Of a stretch of 64,000 nucleotides of DNA, positions 47,440 through 55,633 are shown in pieces (the stretch's first letter is position 1; each line of letters starts with the position of its first letter). Below the pieces are notes generated by a model that saw nothing but the letters and a program-made list of their open reading frames with translations, ran no database searches and had not been told where the DNA came from. Where the stretch lies: NCBI GenBank assembly GCA_947462335.1, contig OX381709.1, forward strand, positions 83,142,622 through 83,206,621, written 5' to 3'. The position numbers were made by a program, and so were the translations under genes. Source of the DNA: Harmothoe impar (Eukaryota > Annelida > Polychaeta > Phyllodocida > Polynoidae).

Positions 47440-47592
47440 CCTGCTGACTGAAGTGATATTGTTAAGCAAAAGGAGGCAGTTTAGTTTGGTTTAAGATGAC
47501 TTGTATTTATGAACCATGTGCGCCATCCCGCTCGTCGCCCAAGTGCCCCGAAAGTAGTGACGTCACAACATGTGTACGTCGGTATCACAACA
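47440..47592 (-). repeat. Candidate Gypsy LTR
   Basis: Downstream of the integrase fragment on the minus strand, a polypurine tract AAGGGGGA (47593-47600) is directly followed by TGTTGTGATACC at 47592. This is the usual polypurine-tract/LTR-start arrangement. It contains a CRE-like TGACGTCA and a TATA-like ataaata. The far end is uncertain; a ggtgcc...accgggtc block just beyond it (about 47405-47435) could be primer-site-like. Confidence 0.4.
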
Positions 47593-47879
47593 TCCCCCTT
47601 GTTACAAGAAGAATATTACATGGTGACAGTTTGAGTTTGTGTCCATGGGGTATCGAGAGCAGCGCTCTTACAATGTACTCTTACATGTCAATTGAATAAG
47701 TCCTTAATGTTTGTTATATATGAGTATGAACAAGTCTTTTACTATAGATGAACTTAATTTGTTAACTGTTACATAACAACTACTTAACTAGAAAACATAG
47801 GGTAGACTGCCCTTGTTTTCATCCACCTGGAGGCTTTATTCTGTCCTCTGGCTGGCAGGTGGTCCCTAACTGTTGGGGT

Positions 47880-48869
47880 TTATTCCTGATAGCGTGCTGG
47901 TGGTTTGATGGCACGGCCCGTCCTAGTAGTGCGAACTACAGGCATAGGGGCTATCTCAGGAGCCTTCTGGGGTGAAGCGGTAGCTGCCACTTCTGTGTTG
48001 TCGGTCACAGGCTGAGTTTCTTGCCTCATGATGACTTTTTCCCCCCTTCTGTCTTCGCTGCCGAGGTCCAAGAGCTGTGGAATCGGGGCTCGAGGCGTCT
48101 GGAGGGTTTCCCGGAGGTGATGCCTGTTGCGGCGCAGCTTGCTGCCCTTTTGGGTCTCTACGATATAAGATCTTGGCTCCAGGCATTTTTCGACCACTGT
48201 CCCTGGTGCCCAAGTCTTTGTCACTTGATCTTGGATACGGACACCTTGCCCTGGGTACAGTGGTGCTAATTGTTGGTCTCTCGCAGTGTGATCATAATGC
48301 TCTTTTGCCCTTTCGCCTCTACCTACCAGCTGATCCTTGACTTCCTGATCAATGTTTGTCTGCCTTGTAGGCAATATGGAGGCTACTTGCCTCCCCAGTA
48401 GCATCTCCGCTGGTGACGGCAATCGGTTGTCAACTGGAGTAGCCCTCAGGTTCAGGAGGGCCATCTGGACATTCTCTTTTGTCTTGATGCATTTTTTTAT
48501 CACTGACTTGACCCATCGTATCTGGCGTTCTATGAAGCCATTTCACTGGGCATAGTGTGGCGAGGAAGTTGTATGATTGATTCCCCAGTGACGGCAGAAT
48601 TTCTTGAATGTCTCACTGGCATATTGTGGCCCATTGTCGGACCTAATCTCGTCTGGTCGGCCAAAGGTACCACAGGCCTCCTCCACTATGTCCTTAACTA
48701 CCTCAGCTGTGACGGGTGCTTGTATTTCTTTGACAATTGGGAATTTTGAGTAGTAGTCGGATATAATTATGTATTGGCGCCCCTTTATCTCAAACAAATC
48801 TGTCCCTATGATTTGCCAAGCACGGGCTGGAACCTTGCTAGTTAACATCGGCTCCCTTCTGTTGTCATC
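47880..48869 (-). pseudogene. Ty3/Gypsy pol fragment: integrase core and C-terminus, 5'-truncated, one nonsense codon
   Basis: The upper part shows the integrase core with the first two catalytic aspartates (IGTDLFE and RSDNGPQ) and DYYSKF. The frame then meets an in-frame TGA at about 48543, just before the segment that holds the catalytic glutamate (GFIERQ). The same frame continues through ALLNLRATP, SPAEMLLGRQ and a GTVVEK-type C-terminal domain to a stop at 47880. The ORF is therefore broken once. Reverse transcriptase, protease, gag and the integrase zinc finger are absent. Homology stops abruptly near 48869 next to the Polinton. It is a dead copy, truncated or split by the neighbouring insertion. 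Confidence 0.8.
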
Positions 48870-49246
48870 AGTAGTATATAGGAGCATATTCAGCGCGTAA
48901 GAAACGGTAGCAAGTAGGTCAGTTGACACTTGCAGAACGGAAGTGACCTTTAAGAGCCAATCAGAAGCTTCTATATGACAGGAAGTGACGTCACTGACCT
49001 AGATTAGAGGTCATGACATACTTTACAAGCTTCTGATTGGTTAATATATGTCAATATGACCTACTAACTTTGTAAACACATACACGTGCTATACACCACG
49101 TGCTATACACCACGTGGCTTTCAAATGTCAACAATGACATTTCAGTAATACCGTCACATGCAGATGGAATACTAACTTTAGTATTCGATAAATACCGTTG
49201 GTATATACACAGATACACGACACAATTTGTTTTTTTCATTCTTTTT
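48870..49246. repeat. Probable left terminal region (TIR candidate) of the Polinton-like element
   Basis: Gypsy homology ends at about 48869, and the next bases begin AGTAGTATATAGG; Polintons characteristically begin with AG. The ~380 bp up to the poly(A) signal are non-coding. They include a 14-bp inverted repeat ccaatcagaagctt (48957-48970 and 49027-49040), a CRE TGACGTCA palindrome, everted TGACCT/AGGTCA half sites and three CACGTG boxes spaced 14 bp apart. The right TIR lies beyond the window, so this boundary is unproven. Confidence 0.45.
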
Positions 49247-49252
49247 TTATTT
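49247..49252 (-). terminator. Poly(A) signal AATAAA for the minus-strand cluster
   Basis: AATAAA on the minus strand lies 25-30 bases after the last ORF of the cluster (stop at 49277). I see no other canonical signal in the inter-ORF joints of the cluster up to 57019, so it probably serves the whole unit. Confidence 0.55.
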
Positions 49253-49276
49253 CACACAAAGCAAAAAGCAAAGCAG

Positions 49277-49624
49277 TTACAAAGTGAATGAGTTATTGGC
49301 ACAGTTCAACCCACACCCTCCTCCAGTTTTAGTTTTCTCCATTTCTGCCTTGTCTTGAACTTCTTCTAGTTGCCTCACTCTGTACATGAGCTGACTGATC
49401 ATATCAATTATTTTATCCATGACATCAGCGTTACTCTTCAACCCGTCGATCACGTCTAATTCTCTCTGAGTGCTGTCTGCAAGTAAGTTGTGTTTAGTAC
49501 TTGCAGCTTCTTGCTCTAGAGACTTTAGTATAGACTCATGTATGGCTGGACCATTCGATCGGTCAGGTTGGTTGGCAGTTGGAGAAGGTTGTGTAGAGTG
49601 TGTTGAGGGTCTTGGGTTCGACAT
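49277..49624 (-). CDS. Small coiled-coil protein of the Polinton-like element
   Basis: I choose the ATG at 49624 (protein MSNPRPSTHS..., 115 aa); a farther ATG at 49660 is also possible. After a Pro/Ser/Thr-rich head, residues about 35-95 are helical with heptad-like spacing (ISQLMYRVRQLEEVQDKAE). The tail ends GGGCGLNCANN. It overlaps the 3' end of the protease gene in another frame and is the last ORF before the poly(A) signal. The function is unknown. It could be a small structural or scaffold-like protein, or a non-conserved frame. Confidence 0.45.
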   Translation of the reverse strand: MSNPRPSTHSTQPSPTANQPDRSNGPAIHESILKSLEQEAASTKHNLLADSTQRELDVIDGLKSNADVMDKIIDMISQLMYRVRQLEEVQDKAEMEKTKTGGGCGLNCANNSFTL

Positions 49625-49974
49625 GTTTCTATCAAGAAGTTGATGCAATGAGCTCCACAAGTCTTAGTGTATAAACTTTGTAGTTGTTGCTTGTTGAACG
49701 TCCCACGCTTGTCTGACGATTTCTTCAAGAACGCTCTGTGATATACACTCATAGGGGGTAAACCATAAGGATCGAAATAGTACACTACTCCATCACTCTG
49801 AACATAGAAAGCTATCCAATGTTGTCCAGGTTGTGTGTGGGGGTGTGTGTTACTGACAAAGCAAGTCAGAGGTGTTGCTTCAGCAGGGCACTCATCACTA
49901 GGGAAAGTACCTAGGAAGTATCGTCGAGTGTGAGGGTGTTGGCTAAGAACAGTGTTCAGTTGTGAAGTCTTCAT
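49525..49974 (-). CDS. Adenain-like cysteine protease (capsid maturation)
   Basis: The start at 49974 lies 4 nt after the capsid gene's stop and gives 149 aa; an upstream in-frame ATG at 50049 would overlap the capsid gene. The catalytic set of adenovirus-type C5/ULP-fold proteases is visible: HW in PGQHWIAFYV (His52), FDPYG (Asp68), a glutamine near 96-99, and CG in KTCGAHC (Cys106). In Polintons and adenoviruses this enzyme cleaves capsid and core precursors in the assembling particle. The protein is shorter than adenovirus adenain (about 204 aa) but has the whole catalytic core. Its position directly after the major capsid gene fits a shared late transcript. Confidence 0.88.
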   Translation of the reverse strand: MKTSQLNTVLSQHPHTRRYFLGTFPSDECPAEATPLTCFVSNTHPHTQPGQHWIAFYVQSDGVVYYFDPYGLPPMSVYHRAFLKKSSDKRGTFNKQQLQSLYTKTCGAHCINFLIETCRTQDPQHTLHNLLQLPTNLTDRMVQPYMSLY

Positions 49975-49978
49975 CTTC

Positions 49979-51292
49979 TCAGGCCATGTGGTAGTCTGTG
50001 ACTGGTAGTCTGTCAGCTGTGAGTTGGATGTTGTTGTCGTAGAAAGCACAGATGACAGCTGAGATGGCGTGATTTGTAGGGGCGTTGAACCTCAGAGACA
50101 CAGTCAACTTCCCTTGCTTCACTAAGTTGATGCGTGGGCATTCAGGAGTCCTGTCTGGAGTCAGGTCGAAAGCAAAGACTGTGTACCCTGATTGGAACTG
50201 TTCTAAACTGAGACCACAATCTTGACCTACAGCTAGTAGACCTGTCTCTCTGAACAAGTTCCTGTAAGCTTTCACACAGTTCCCTGCAGCAAAGTCAGTC
50301 TTCACTTCATATTTATGGTCATCATACTTCAGACCTACTTCTCTCACTGAGTAGTTCTGGAAGTTGAACGGGTTCTCGCTTTTAGTGCCTGACGCTGCAG
50401 TCTCTTTGACTAAAGCTAGTAGGACACGGGTCGGGATCTGGCTTGTGTCGGGTTGAGTCCAACTGTACTCTTGTGACCCTCCGTCTAGAGTGTGTTTAGT
50501 GACTCGACACCTCGTCAGAGTGTAGTTGAATGGCCCGAACTGAGGGTTCATCACTGTTTTATTGTGGACTTCAGCTACTTCGTCTCTCACAGTCACTTGG
50601 CGCACGCTCATCTCAGCTTTAGTGATCTTCACTTTGAAGTCTAAGTCTGCAGCTTGCATCATGTAGAAAGCTGGAGAGCTACGTTCATATATGAACTTGA
50701 ACTCACAATGTGAAGGGAAGAGCTTGCACTGCTTGAGGAGGTCGATGTGGGGTCTGATGATGACTCCGTGAGTCCGTCTTGCACTGAACTCTTTCCGGCG
50801 AGCAACGAAACCTGTGTTAGCAGCAACTCGTCCTTCCATGTGGCCAGCTGTGTCCATCATCCACTTCTGTAGACCCTTCAACCGAGTAGTCTTGTCGTTC
50901 ACTTCAGTTCCTACTAAGTCTAACAATGTCGATTTCAGTGCATAGTCTTCATTGTTCCCTGTCACTTTCTCTCCGTTGATCAACAGTTGAACAGAAGAGA
51001 AGAGGGAGTGGCCTATGTTGTTCACAGGTGCAGCTTCGTCACCTACTGCTAGACGTGTCCCAGCAGCATCTACAACTTCTATTTCCAAGTACAACTCTGC
51101 TTCACTCAAATCTGTGTACAGAGTAGTTGGCTCAAAAGTAAAGTCGAAAGAGTCAGTGTGGTCAGTCAAAGCATTGTTAGTTGTCTTAGTGACTGTCTGA
51201 CTTTTCAGAATGTCTTTTTGAGTCACTCCTACTGCATGGAGATCTAACTCTCCTACAGCACATGTCTGGCCATGAGGATGTAACAGACTCAT
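49979..51292 (-). CDS. Major capsid protein (double jelly roll, F54H12.2-like)
   Basis: At 437 aa, the full-length pattern is that of the Polinton/adintovirus major capsid family, widely annotated in invertebrates as F54H12.2-like. Features include an N-terminal C..GELDL....TQ, TLYTDLSEAELYLEI, PVNNIGHSLFSSVQLLINGEKV with NNEDYALKSTLLDLV, and a C-terminal VSLRFNAP and VICAFYDN. Such proteins form the hexon-like trimers of the icosahedral shell. The frame is intact. It starts 2 nt after the stop of the preceding basic protein gene and ends 4 nt before the protease start. No stop or frameshift suggests a young or still functional copy. Confidence 0.92.
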   Translation of the reverse strand: MSLLHPHGQTCAVGELDLHAVGVTQKDILKSQTVTKTTNNALTDHTDSFDFTFEPTTLYTDLSEAELYLEIEVVDAAGTRLAVGDEAAPVNNIGHSLFSSVQLLINGEKVTGNNEDYALKSTLLDLVGTEVNDKTTRLKGLQKWMMDTAGHMEGRVAANTGFVARRKEFSARRTHGVIIRPHIDLLKQCKLFPSHCEFKFIYERSSPAFYMMQAADLDFKVKITKAEMSVRQVTVRDEVAEVHNKTVMNPQFGPFNYTLTRCRVTKHTLDGGSQEYSWTQPDTSQIPTRVLLALVKETAASGTKSENPFNFQNYSVREVGLKYDDHKYEVKTDFAAGNCVKAYRNLFRETGLLAVGQDCGLSLEQFQSGYTVFAFDLTPDRTPECPRINLVKQGKLTVSLRFNAPTNHAISAVICAFYDNNIQLTADRLPVTDYHMA

Positions 51293-51294
51293 GA

Positions 51295-51786
51295 TTAGAA
51301 CAGTAGTGCTTTATTGCTAGCACGACTCTGCTTCTTCTTCTTGCGCCCTTTGCCTGTCTGCTGCTTAGTACGTCCTGCACGTCGGACTGTCGCACGGCGT
51401 TTGGCTGGAGTCGGTTGAGACACTCTGTTTATGTAGTTCTGAGCTGAAGAATGAGCTCTCTTCAATAGAGCTTGGCTTTGACCTCTGACATGTTTGTTTA
51501 CACTCTTCTTGAGTGGTTTTCCAGCCATGACATCTGAAAGTACTCCTGCACCTGTAGAGAGTAGTGCTGTGCCAGCTGTCTTAGCAACTTTACGACCAAT
51601 AGTGCTCAAAAGGGGGACAGCTCCTCGCAGTAATCCTGATATGATAGATCCAATACCATGACCACGTTGCCTAGCTACTCCACCGAAAGCTGGTAGAACA
51701 CCGTGACCAAACTGAGATTTAGCATAGTAAGCACCATACTCCCCTCTAGGGGCTAAGTATGGAGGTGGGCCAAAGCGCTGAAGCAT
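51295..51786 (-). CDS. Small membrane-active / basic core protein (adenovirus pX/pVI-like in style)
   Basis: 163 aa. The N-terminal third is Gly/Tyr-rich (YLAPRGEYGAYYAKSQFGHG). Residues about 40-80 form a glycine-rich amphipathic/hydrophobic stretch (GHGIGSIISGLLRGAVPLLS). The C-terminus is strongly basic with several nuclear-localisation-like runs (PAKRRATVRR, GRKKKKQSR). A hydrophobic segment plus a basic tail is the design of adenovirus core/cement proteins that bind DNA or disrupt endosomes. Direct homology is not shown. It sits between the candidate minor capsid gene (7-nt gap) and the major capsid gene (2-nt gap), as expected for a virion component. Confidence 0.7.
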   Translation of the reverse strand: MLQRFGPPPYLAPRGEYGAYYAKSQFGHGVLPAFGGVARQRGHGIGSIISGLLRGAVPLLSTIGRKVAKTAGTALLSTGAGVLSDVMAGKPLKKSVNKHVRGQSQALLKRAHSSAQNYINRVSQPTPAKRRATVRRAGRTKQQTGKGRKKKKQSRASNKALLF

Positions 51787-51793
51787 ACTGTTA

Positions 51794-53143
51794 CTATATG
51801 TGGTTGCTTATAGGCTTAAAAGCTAGTACTACAGTCACTGCTCCACGTTCAAATGGTATAGGACGACCTGTGCTGTCTCTTAAGTAGATCGCGATCTGTC
51901 TGAAGCTGCTCTTACTCACAGGTTGGTACATCAAAGGTTGGAAAGTGACAGTCTGTGTGTCACCTAGCAGTGGATTAATGTTTACAACTCTCAAGAGAGG
52001 TGCTCTCTTGTCTCCAACAATGTTATGTTTCACTATATCAGAGTATACATACACAGTCTGAGCTCTGAACTTCAAGTCTACTACAGCTTGACCTTCAGTT
52101 TTATTCATCAAGAAGACTCCACCTCCGAATCCTAACTGCACACCTAAGTTAACTGGTAGTTGTATCACAACATCAGGGGGTAGAGCTACAATACACTTCA
52201 TTGTATACCTGTTGTATGTGAACACGTTAGATTTATTGTTCTTGTGGTGTGTCCTCAGTTTCTTGATGATACTAGGGTGTTTCCTGTTAATACACTTGTT
52301 CAGATAATTTATGAAGTCACTGTTGTCTTGTAGATATACACCTTGCAGAGAGAAAGCTGTATATGTCCGGACTGCTGGGAATTGAAAAGTGTTGACTAGT
52401 TTATCTAAATACTTCAACTTTAATTCTATTTTCACTACTCTGAGTTCTTCCTCAGTCAAAACTTCTGACTCTCTAGTAGTAAGCCCGTTTATGAATGCTG
52501 CTTTTTCTGTGTAATTTAAGTTGAGTGAATCTCTCACAGCTGAGACTGCTGCACTCGCACGGTTCTCAGGGTTCAAACCGCGTACTATTCTGTAAGTGAT
52601 ACTGTCTGCACCAGATGGCGGCACTTCTGCTAAAGGGTCTGGTTCAGTTTCGGTTTCGCTGTCCGATTCGACACTAGGTGGCGGCGCAGGTCGCGCTACT
52701 TCTCCAGAGCTTGGGTCTGATTCTACACTAAGTCTCGCTGTAGGTTGTCGTACTGGTACTTGTTTAGAGCGTTTGATCTCTACACCTCGCTGTAGACACT
52801 TCTTAGCTACGCTGTCGTGTATACTTGAACTTTTCCTATTCAACACAGGATCGTTCGCTGTGTAAGGAAAAAAGTCTGAGCTTCGCTTATGTAGTGCTTC
52901 TTGTAGTCTTTTAGCACTCATGACGCTCTTGGGTATAGTTGAGTCTGTTTCACCTTCTATGAACAACAATGTCTCACATTCTACGTTGTACCAACTAGTA
53001 GGACACGTTATTTCTTGCAGAGCACACTCCATTGGAGTACTAGAAGATACATACTCAGGTAACAATGTGTTGTAAGTTGTCAGAGTGTTGTCTGGGAAAA
53101 CTTTCATAGACGAGTTGCTAGGTAGTGTCATTGTGAACGCCAT
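51794..53143 (-). CDS. Candidate minor capsid / penton-type protein
   Basis: 449 aa. The N-terminal 60 residues (TLPSNSSMKVFPDNTLTTYNT, then ECALQEITCPTSWYNVE) match a conserved beginning I associate with Polinton/adintovirus structural proteins. Residues about 125-185 are a Pro/Ser/Glu-rich linker. The C-terminal 260 residues are beta-rich and include VALPPDVVIQLPVNLGVQLGFGG and repeated V-I-V strands ending in VTVVLAFKP. Its place just before the core protein and major capsid genes supports a vertex or minor capsid role. It overlaps the integrase gene by 16 nt. Assignment to penton rather than another minor protein is inference. Confidence 0.65.
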   Translation of the reverse strand: MAFTMTLPSNSSMKVFPDNTLTTYNTLLPEYVSSSTPMECALQEITCPTSWYNVECETLLFIEGETDSTIPKSVMSAKRLQEALHKRSSDFFPYTANDPVLNRKSSSIHDSVAKKCLQRGVEIKRSKQVPVRQPTARLSVESDPSSGEVARPAPPPSVESDSETETEPDPLAEVPPSGADSITYRIVRGLNPENRASAAVSAVRDSLNLNYTEKAAFINGLTTRESEVLTEEELRVVKIELKLKYLDKLVNTFQFPAVRTYTAFSLQGVYLQDNSDFINYLNKCINRKHPSIIKKLRTHHKNNKSNVFTYNRYTMKCIVALPPDVVIQLPVNLGVQLGFGGGVFLMNKTEGQAVVDLKFRAQTVYVYSDIVKHNIVGDKRAPLLRVVNINPLLGDTQTVTFQPLMYQPVSKSSFRQIAIYLRDSTGRPIPFERGAVTVVLAFKPISNHI

Positions 53144-54210
53144 TTTTTCACGTTCTTAGCAGGTTCCCACGTGTTGAACTTATCCCCGTAACCTTTCCAC
53201 TTGACGTATGCTTGACGCTTACGACCTGAGCCTCTGTACTTCACTACTTCCTCTATGTCGTACCTCTTCCCTTGACGGACATGGACCTTTTGAACTTCAG
53301 GCTGGTAGAAAGTTCCTTTTATCTCTTCTCCTAGTTCATCTTTCAGTTGGTATCCTTTAGGTTTGACAGAATCTATAGTGTATACTTCTTCAGTCCAGTT
53401 AGGTTCGTAACCTCTGTTGAAAGCGCGCTTCTTAGCAAGCATGCGCACTTTAGAACCTTTCTTCAAAAGTAACTTGGGCACAGTCCTCTTGTCTGGTGGT
53501 TGTTCATATAGCCTGTAGAACAGAGCATCAGAGTTCTTGTCTGTGATGTCGACTGGAGCTGCACCTAGTGTCTTATGCACAGTACTATTGTAAGAGTGGA
53601 CTAGATCTTGAAGTATGCCTGTCCACTTGTAGTTGTTGAAGTAAGCAAAGCAACGCCACAGCTTACCTTGCAGTGTGGCGTTAAATCGTTCAGCTATAGC
53701 ACATTTCACGTCATCGTTCTCTCCAGTGAACAATTTTACACCCCTTTCTTCTAGATGACTTCTGAAAGTTTGGTTCAAAAATTCTTTTCCTTTGTCAGTC
53801 TGGATTTTAACAGGTTGTCTACTCTCAGTCATTTTCTTGTAAGCTTCTAATACATCTACAGCTTTCTTACTCTTGACAGGTTGAGCAAAGCCATATCTTG
53901 AGAAGACATCTATACCAGCTAAAATATACTGGTACCCTTTGTTCTCACGTGAAGACTCTCTCATGTCAATAAGATCTAACTGCCATTGTCTATCTATACC
54001 CCAAGTCTGAGTCTTGTGTCTTGTGAACCGTCTCTTGTAAGGTTTGTGTCTAGTGTAAGCATCCACATCTTCTAAAGCTTCAGCAATGTTTTTTAAGTCA
54101 GTCTTCTTAAAGTGATGGTGTCGCAATTTACTCACGCTAGTGAAACTTCCAGGTTCTCTGACTGAAGTATAGCGATCTACTACAGCTTTCTTCAAAGCTT
54201 TGTCCGCCAT
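53128..54210 (-). CDS. Retroviral-type DDE integrase with C-terminal chromodomain
   Basis: 360 aa, intact. The catalytic core (about 70-215) has the three acidic residues Asp79 (QLDLIDM), Asp139 (TDKGKEF) and Glu174 (AIAERFN), with 34 residues between the last two. The C-terminal 317-357 is a chromodomain (YDIEEVVKYR, AYVKWKGY and FNTWEP), with the aromatic residues needed to bind methylated histone tails. The chromodomain should steer insertion to marked chromatin. A clear HHCC finger is not visible; only HHH near residue 31 is seen. This protein defines Polintons/adintoviruses as integrating elements. It overlaps the upstream ORF by 19 nt and the downstream ORF by 16 nt. Confidence 0.93.
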   Translation of the reverse strand: MADKALKKAVVDRYTSVREPGSFTSVSKLRHHHFKKTDLKNIAEALEDVDAYTRHKPYKRRFTRHKTQTWGIDRQWQLDLIDMRESSRENKGYQYILAGIDVFSRYGFAQPVKSKKAVDVLEAYKKMTESRQPVKIQTDKGKEFLNQTFRSHLEERGVKLFTGENDDVKCAIAERFNATLQGKLWRCFAYFNNYKWTGILQDLVHSYNSTVHKTLGAAPVDITDKNSDALFYRLYEQPPDKRTVPKLLLKKGSKVRMLAKKRAFNRGYEPNWTEEVYTIDSVKPKGYQLKDELGEEIKGTFYQPEVQKVHVRQGKRYDIEEVVKYRGSGRKRQAYVKWKGYGDKFNTWEPAKNVKKWRSQ

Positions 54211-55220
54211 AACTTTGCTAGTTGACGAGATGTTATACCAGTACCACTCTGTGCAGTATTAGCTTTACGTTTACGCTTTGGTGTTACACTATATGAACGT
54301 CTTCTGAAGGGGGAGCCAGTCATAGAACTAACACTCTTGAAAGATTCTTTGTTTCTGACGAACTTGAGGTCTGGGTTCAACCTTTTAACAGCTGCGATGA
54401 AGTACTTTTGTCCTATGGGAGGTTGCTTCTTAGTTAGACTATTTTTCCGAGCTGCATCACCTAGTAGATCAATGATGTTACTCCCTTGTATACGCCGCCC
54501 GTGCACTACTAGTTCACCACTAGGAGTCCAGTTGATAGTACCTCTACCTTTGTCAGAGTCTGCTAAGTGTCTATACAGATTCATAGCAGTCTTCTGATAA
54601 GTAGTAGGTACACGCCTTTGAATTAAAGCATCCATCACCATGACACCTTGTCTACCTATAGGTCCTGTGTCTTCTTCTTCTCTTTCTTCTTCTTCTTGAG
54701 ACTCATATTCATCGTCTCCACTAGCACCAGGTAAACTTGGAGTTGGAGTTTGATGACTAGTAGTAGAAAACATATCGTCATCATCGCCTGAAGTAGCTTC
54801 ATCGTCTGCTTCTTCCCCTCTCCTACCTCTTTTGTGACGTTGTTGAGTAATATTTCTAGGGTTCATAGAAGAAGCAGCTCGACTCACAATTTTAGCTTTT
54901 TTGTATAGTATAGAAGATTTAGTCATGAGCTGGTTGTATCTACTGAGTCTCTCACTAGTGTTCAACTGAGAGTCATTCAATACTCTAGTTGCTTCTTTCT
55001 GTAAGTGACTCAATATCTCCACTAGACTACTGTGTGGGGATAGTTTTTCTCTGACTAGTTGACTCTCATAGAACTGAGTTTGAGGGTCTGGTAGCACAGC
55101 TGGAGCAGAAGACGCGAGTGTTGCACTAGGTAGCGGGTCAGTGTTAGTAGTAGAAGAAATGGGGGTGTCGCTTCTACCCACTAAATCAGGTCTCACTAAA
55201 GCCATACGTGTGTAAGACAT
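54192..55220 (-). CDS. Conserved-type Polinton ORF with acidic linker; function unknown
   Basis: 342 aa. The first Met is 55220, with a second in-frame Met five codons later. The N-terminal half has a helical region (SSLVEILSHLQKEATRVLND). The middle (about 135-185) is highly acidic (DDEATSGDDDD and EEEEREEED). Residues about 190-290 look globular, with GELVVHGRRIQGSN followed by IIDLLGDAARKN. The C-terminus is basic (RRRSYSVTPKRKRKAN) with a likely nuclear-localisation signal. The globular block resembles an uncharacterised ORF repeatedly found beside Polinton capsid genes. I do not know its role. It is separated from the ATPase-coupled small ORF by 2 nt. Confidence 0.6.
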   Translation of the reverse strand: MSYTRMALVRPDLVGRSDTPISSTTNTDPLPSATLASSAPAVLPDPQTQFYESQLVREKLSPHSSLVEILSHLQKEATRVLNDSQLNTSERLSRYNQLMTKSSILYKKAKIVSRAASSMNPRNITQQRHKRGRRGEEADDEATSGDDDDMFSTTSHQTPTPSLPGASGDDEYESQEEEEREEEDTGPIGRQGVMVMDALIQRRVPTTYQKTAMNLYRHLADSDKGRGTINWTPSGELVVHGRRIQGSNIIDLLGDAARKNSLTKKQPPIGQKYFIAAVKRLNPDLKFVRNKESFKSVSSMTGSPFRRRSYSVTPKRKRKANTAQSGTGITSRQLAKLWRTKL

Positions 55221-55222
55221 GA

Positions 55223-55633
55223 CTACCGTTTGACAGCTGATCCTATGAGACTAGTAATAAGTGGTAGTGCTACACCCAGTAGTGCACCTATGAAGCCACC
55301 TTTCTGCTGTAGTATTCGTCTCTTAGCTATGACAGTAATCTTAGGTTTTGTTATAGCTCTCAGCTGTTTCTTGTACGGCGATAACTTCTTGACTGCGTGA
55401 ATTGAGTTCGGTGTCAAGGTTTTGTTCATTACATTGACACATATGACACTCATTAGTCTGATCACTTCTTCACTGAGACCTCTCACTAAATGTTGACAGT
55501 CTGTAGTACTACATTTAGCTATATGTTTCAACAGAGAGTAATGACGACGTAAAGAAACTAACTTTTGGTAGTAAGCACTTCTCTGACGGCGCTTAAGACT
55601 CTCAGCACGCTTACTCTTAGTACTACCCTTCAT
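55223..55633 (-). CDS. Small basic protein with C-terminal hydrophobic segment
   Basis: 136 aa from the ATG at 55633, whose ATGA overlaps the ATPase stop. An earlier in-frame ATG (55678) would overlap the ATPase coding region. The N-terminal half is basic and helical (RRQRSAYYQKLVSLRRHYS). A central LVRGLSEEVIRLMSVICVNVM, then KLSPYKKQLRAI, follows. The end is RRILQQKGGFIGALLGVALP plus a hydrophobic tail. This pattern (basic helical body, then QKGGF and a hydrophobic C-terminus) recurs in small ORFs of Polintons and relatives. It could be a DNA-condensing or membrane-active virion protein. The biochemical role is unknown. Confidence 0.65.
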   Translation of the reverse strand: MKGSTKSKRAESLKRRQRSAYYQKLVSLRRHYSLLKHIAKCSTTDCQHLVRGLSEEVIRLMSVICVNVMNKTLTPNSIHAVKKLSPYKKQLRAITKPKITVIAKRRILQQKGGFIGALLGVALPLITSLIGSAVKR

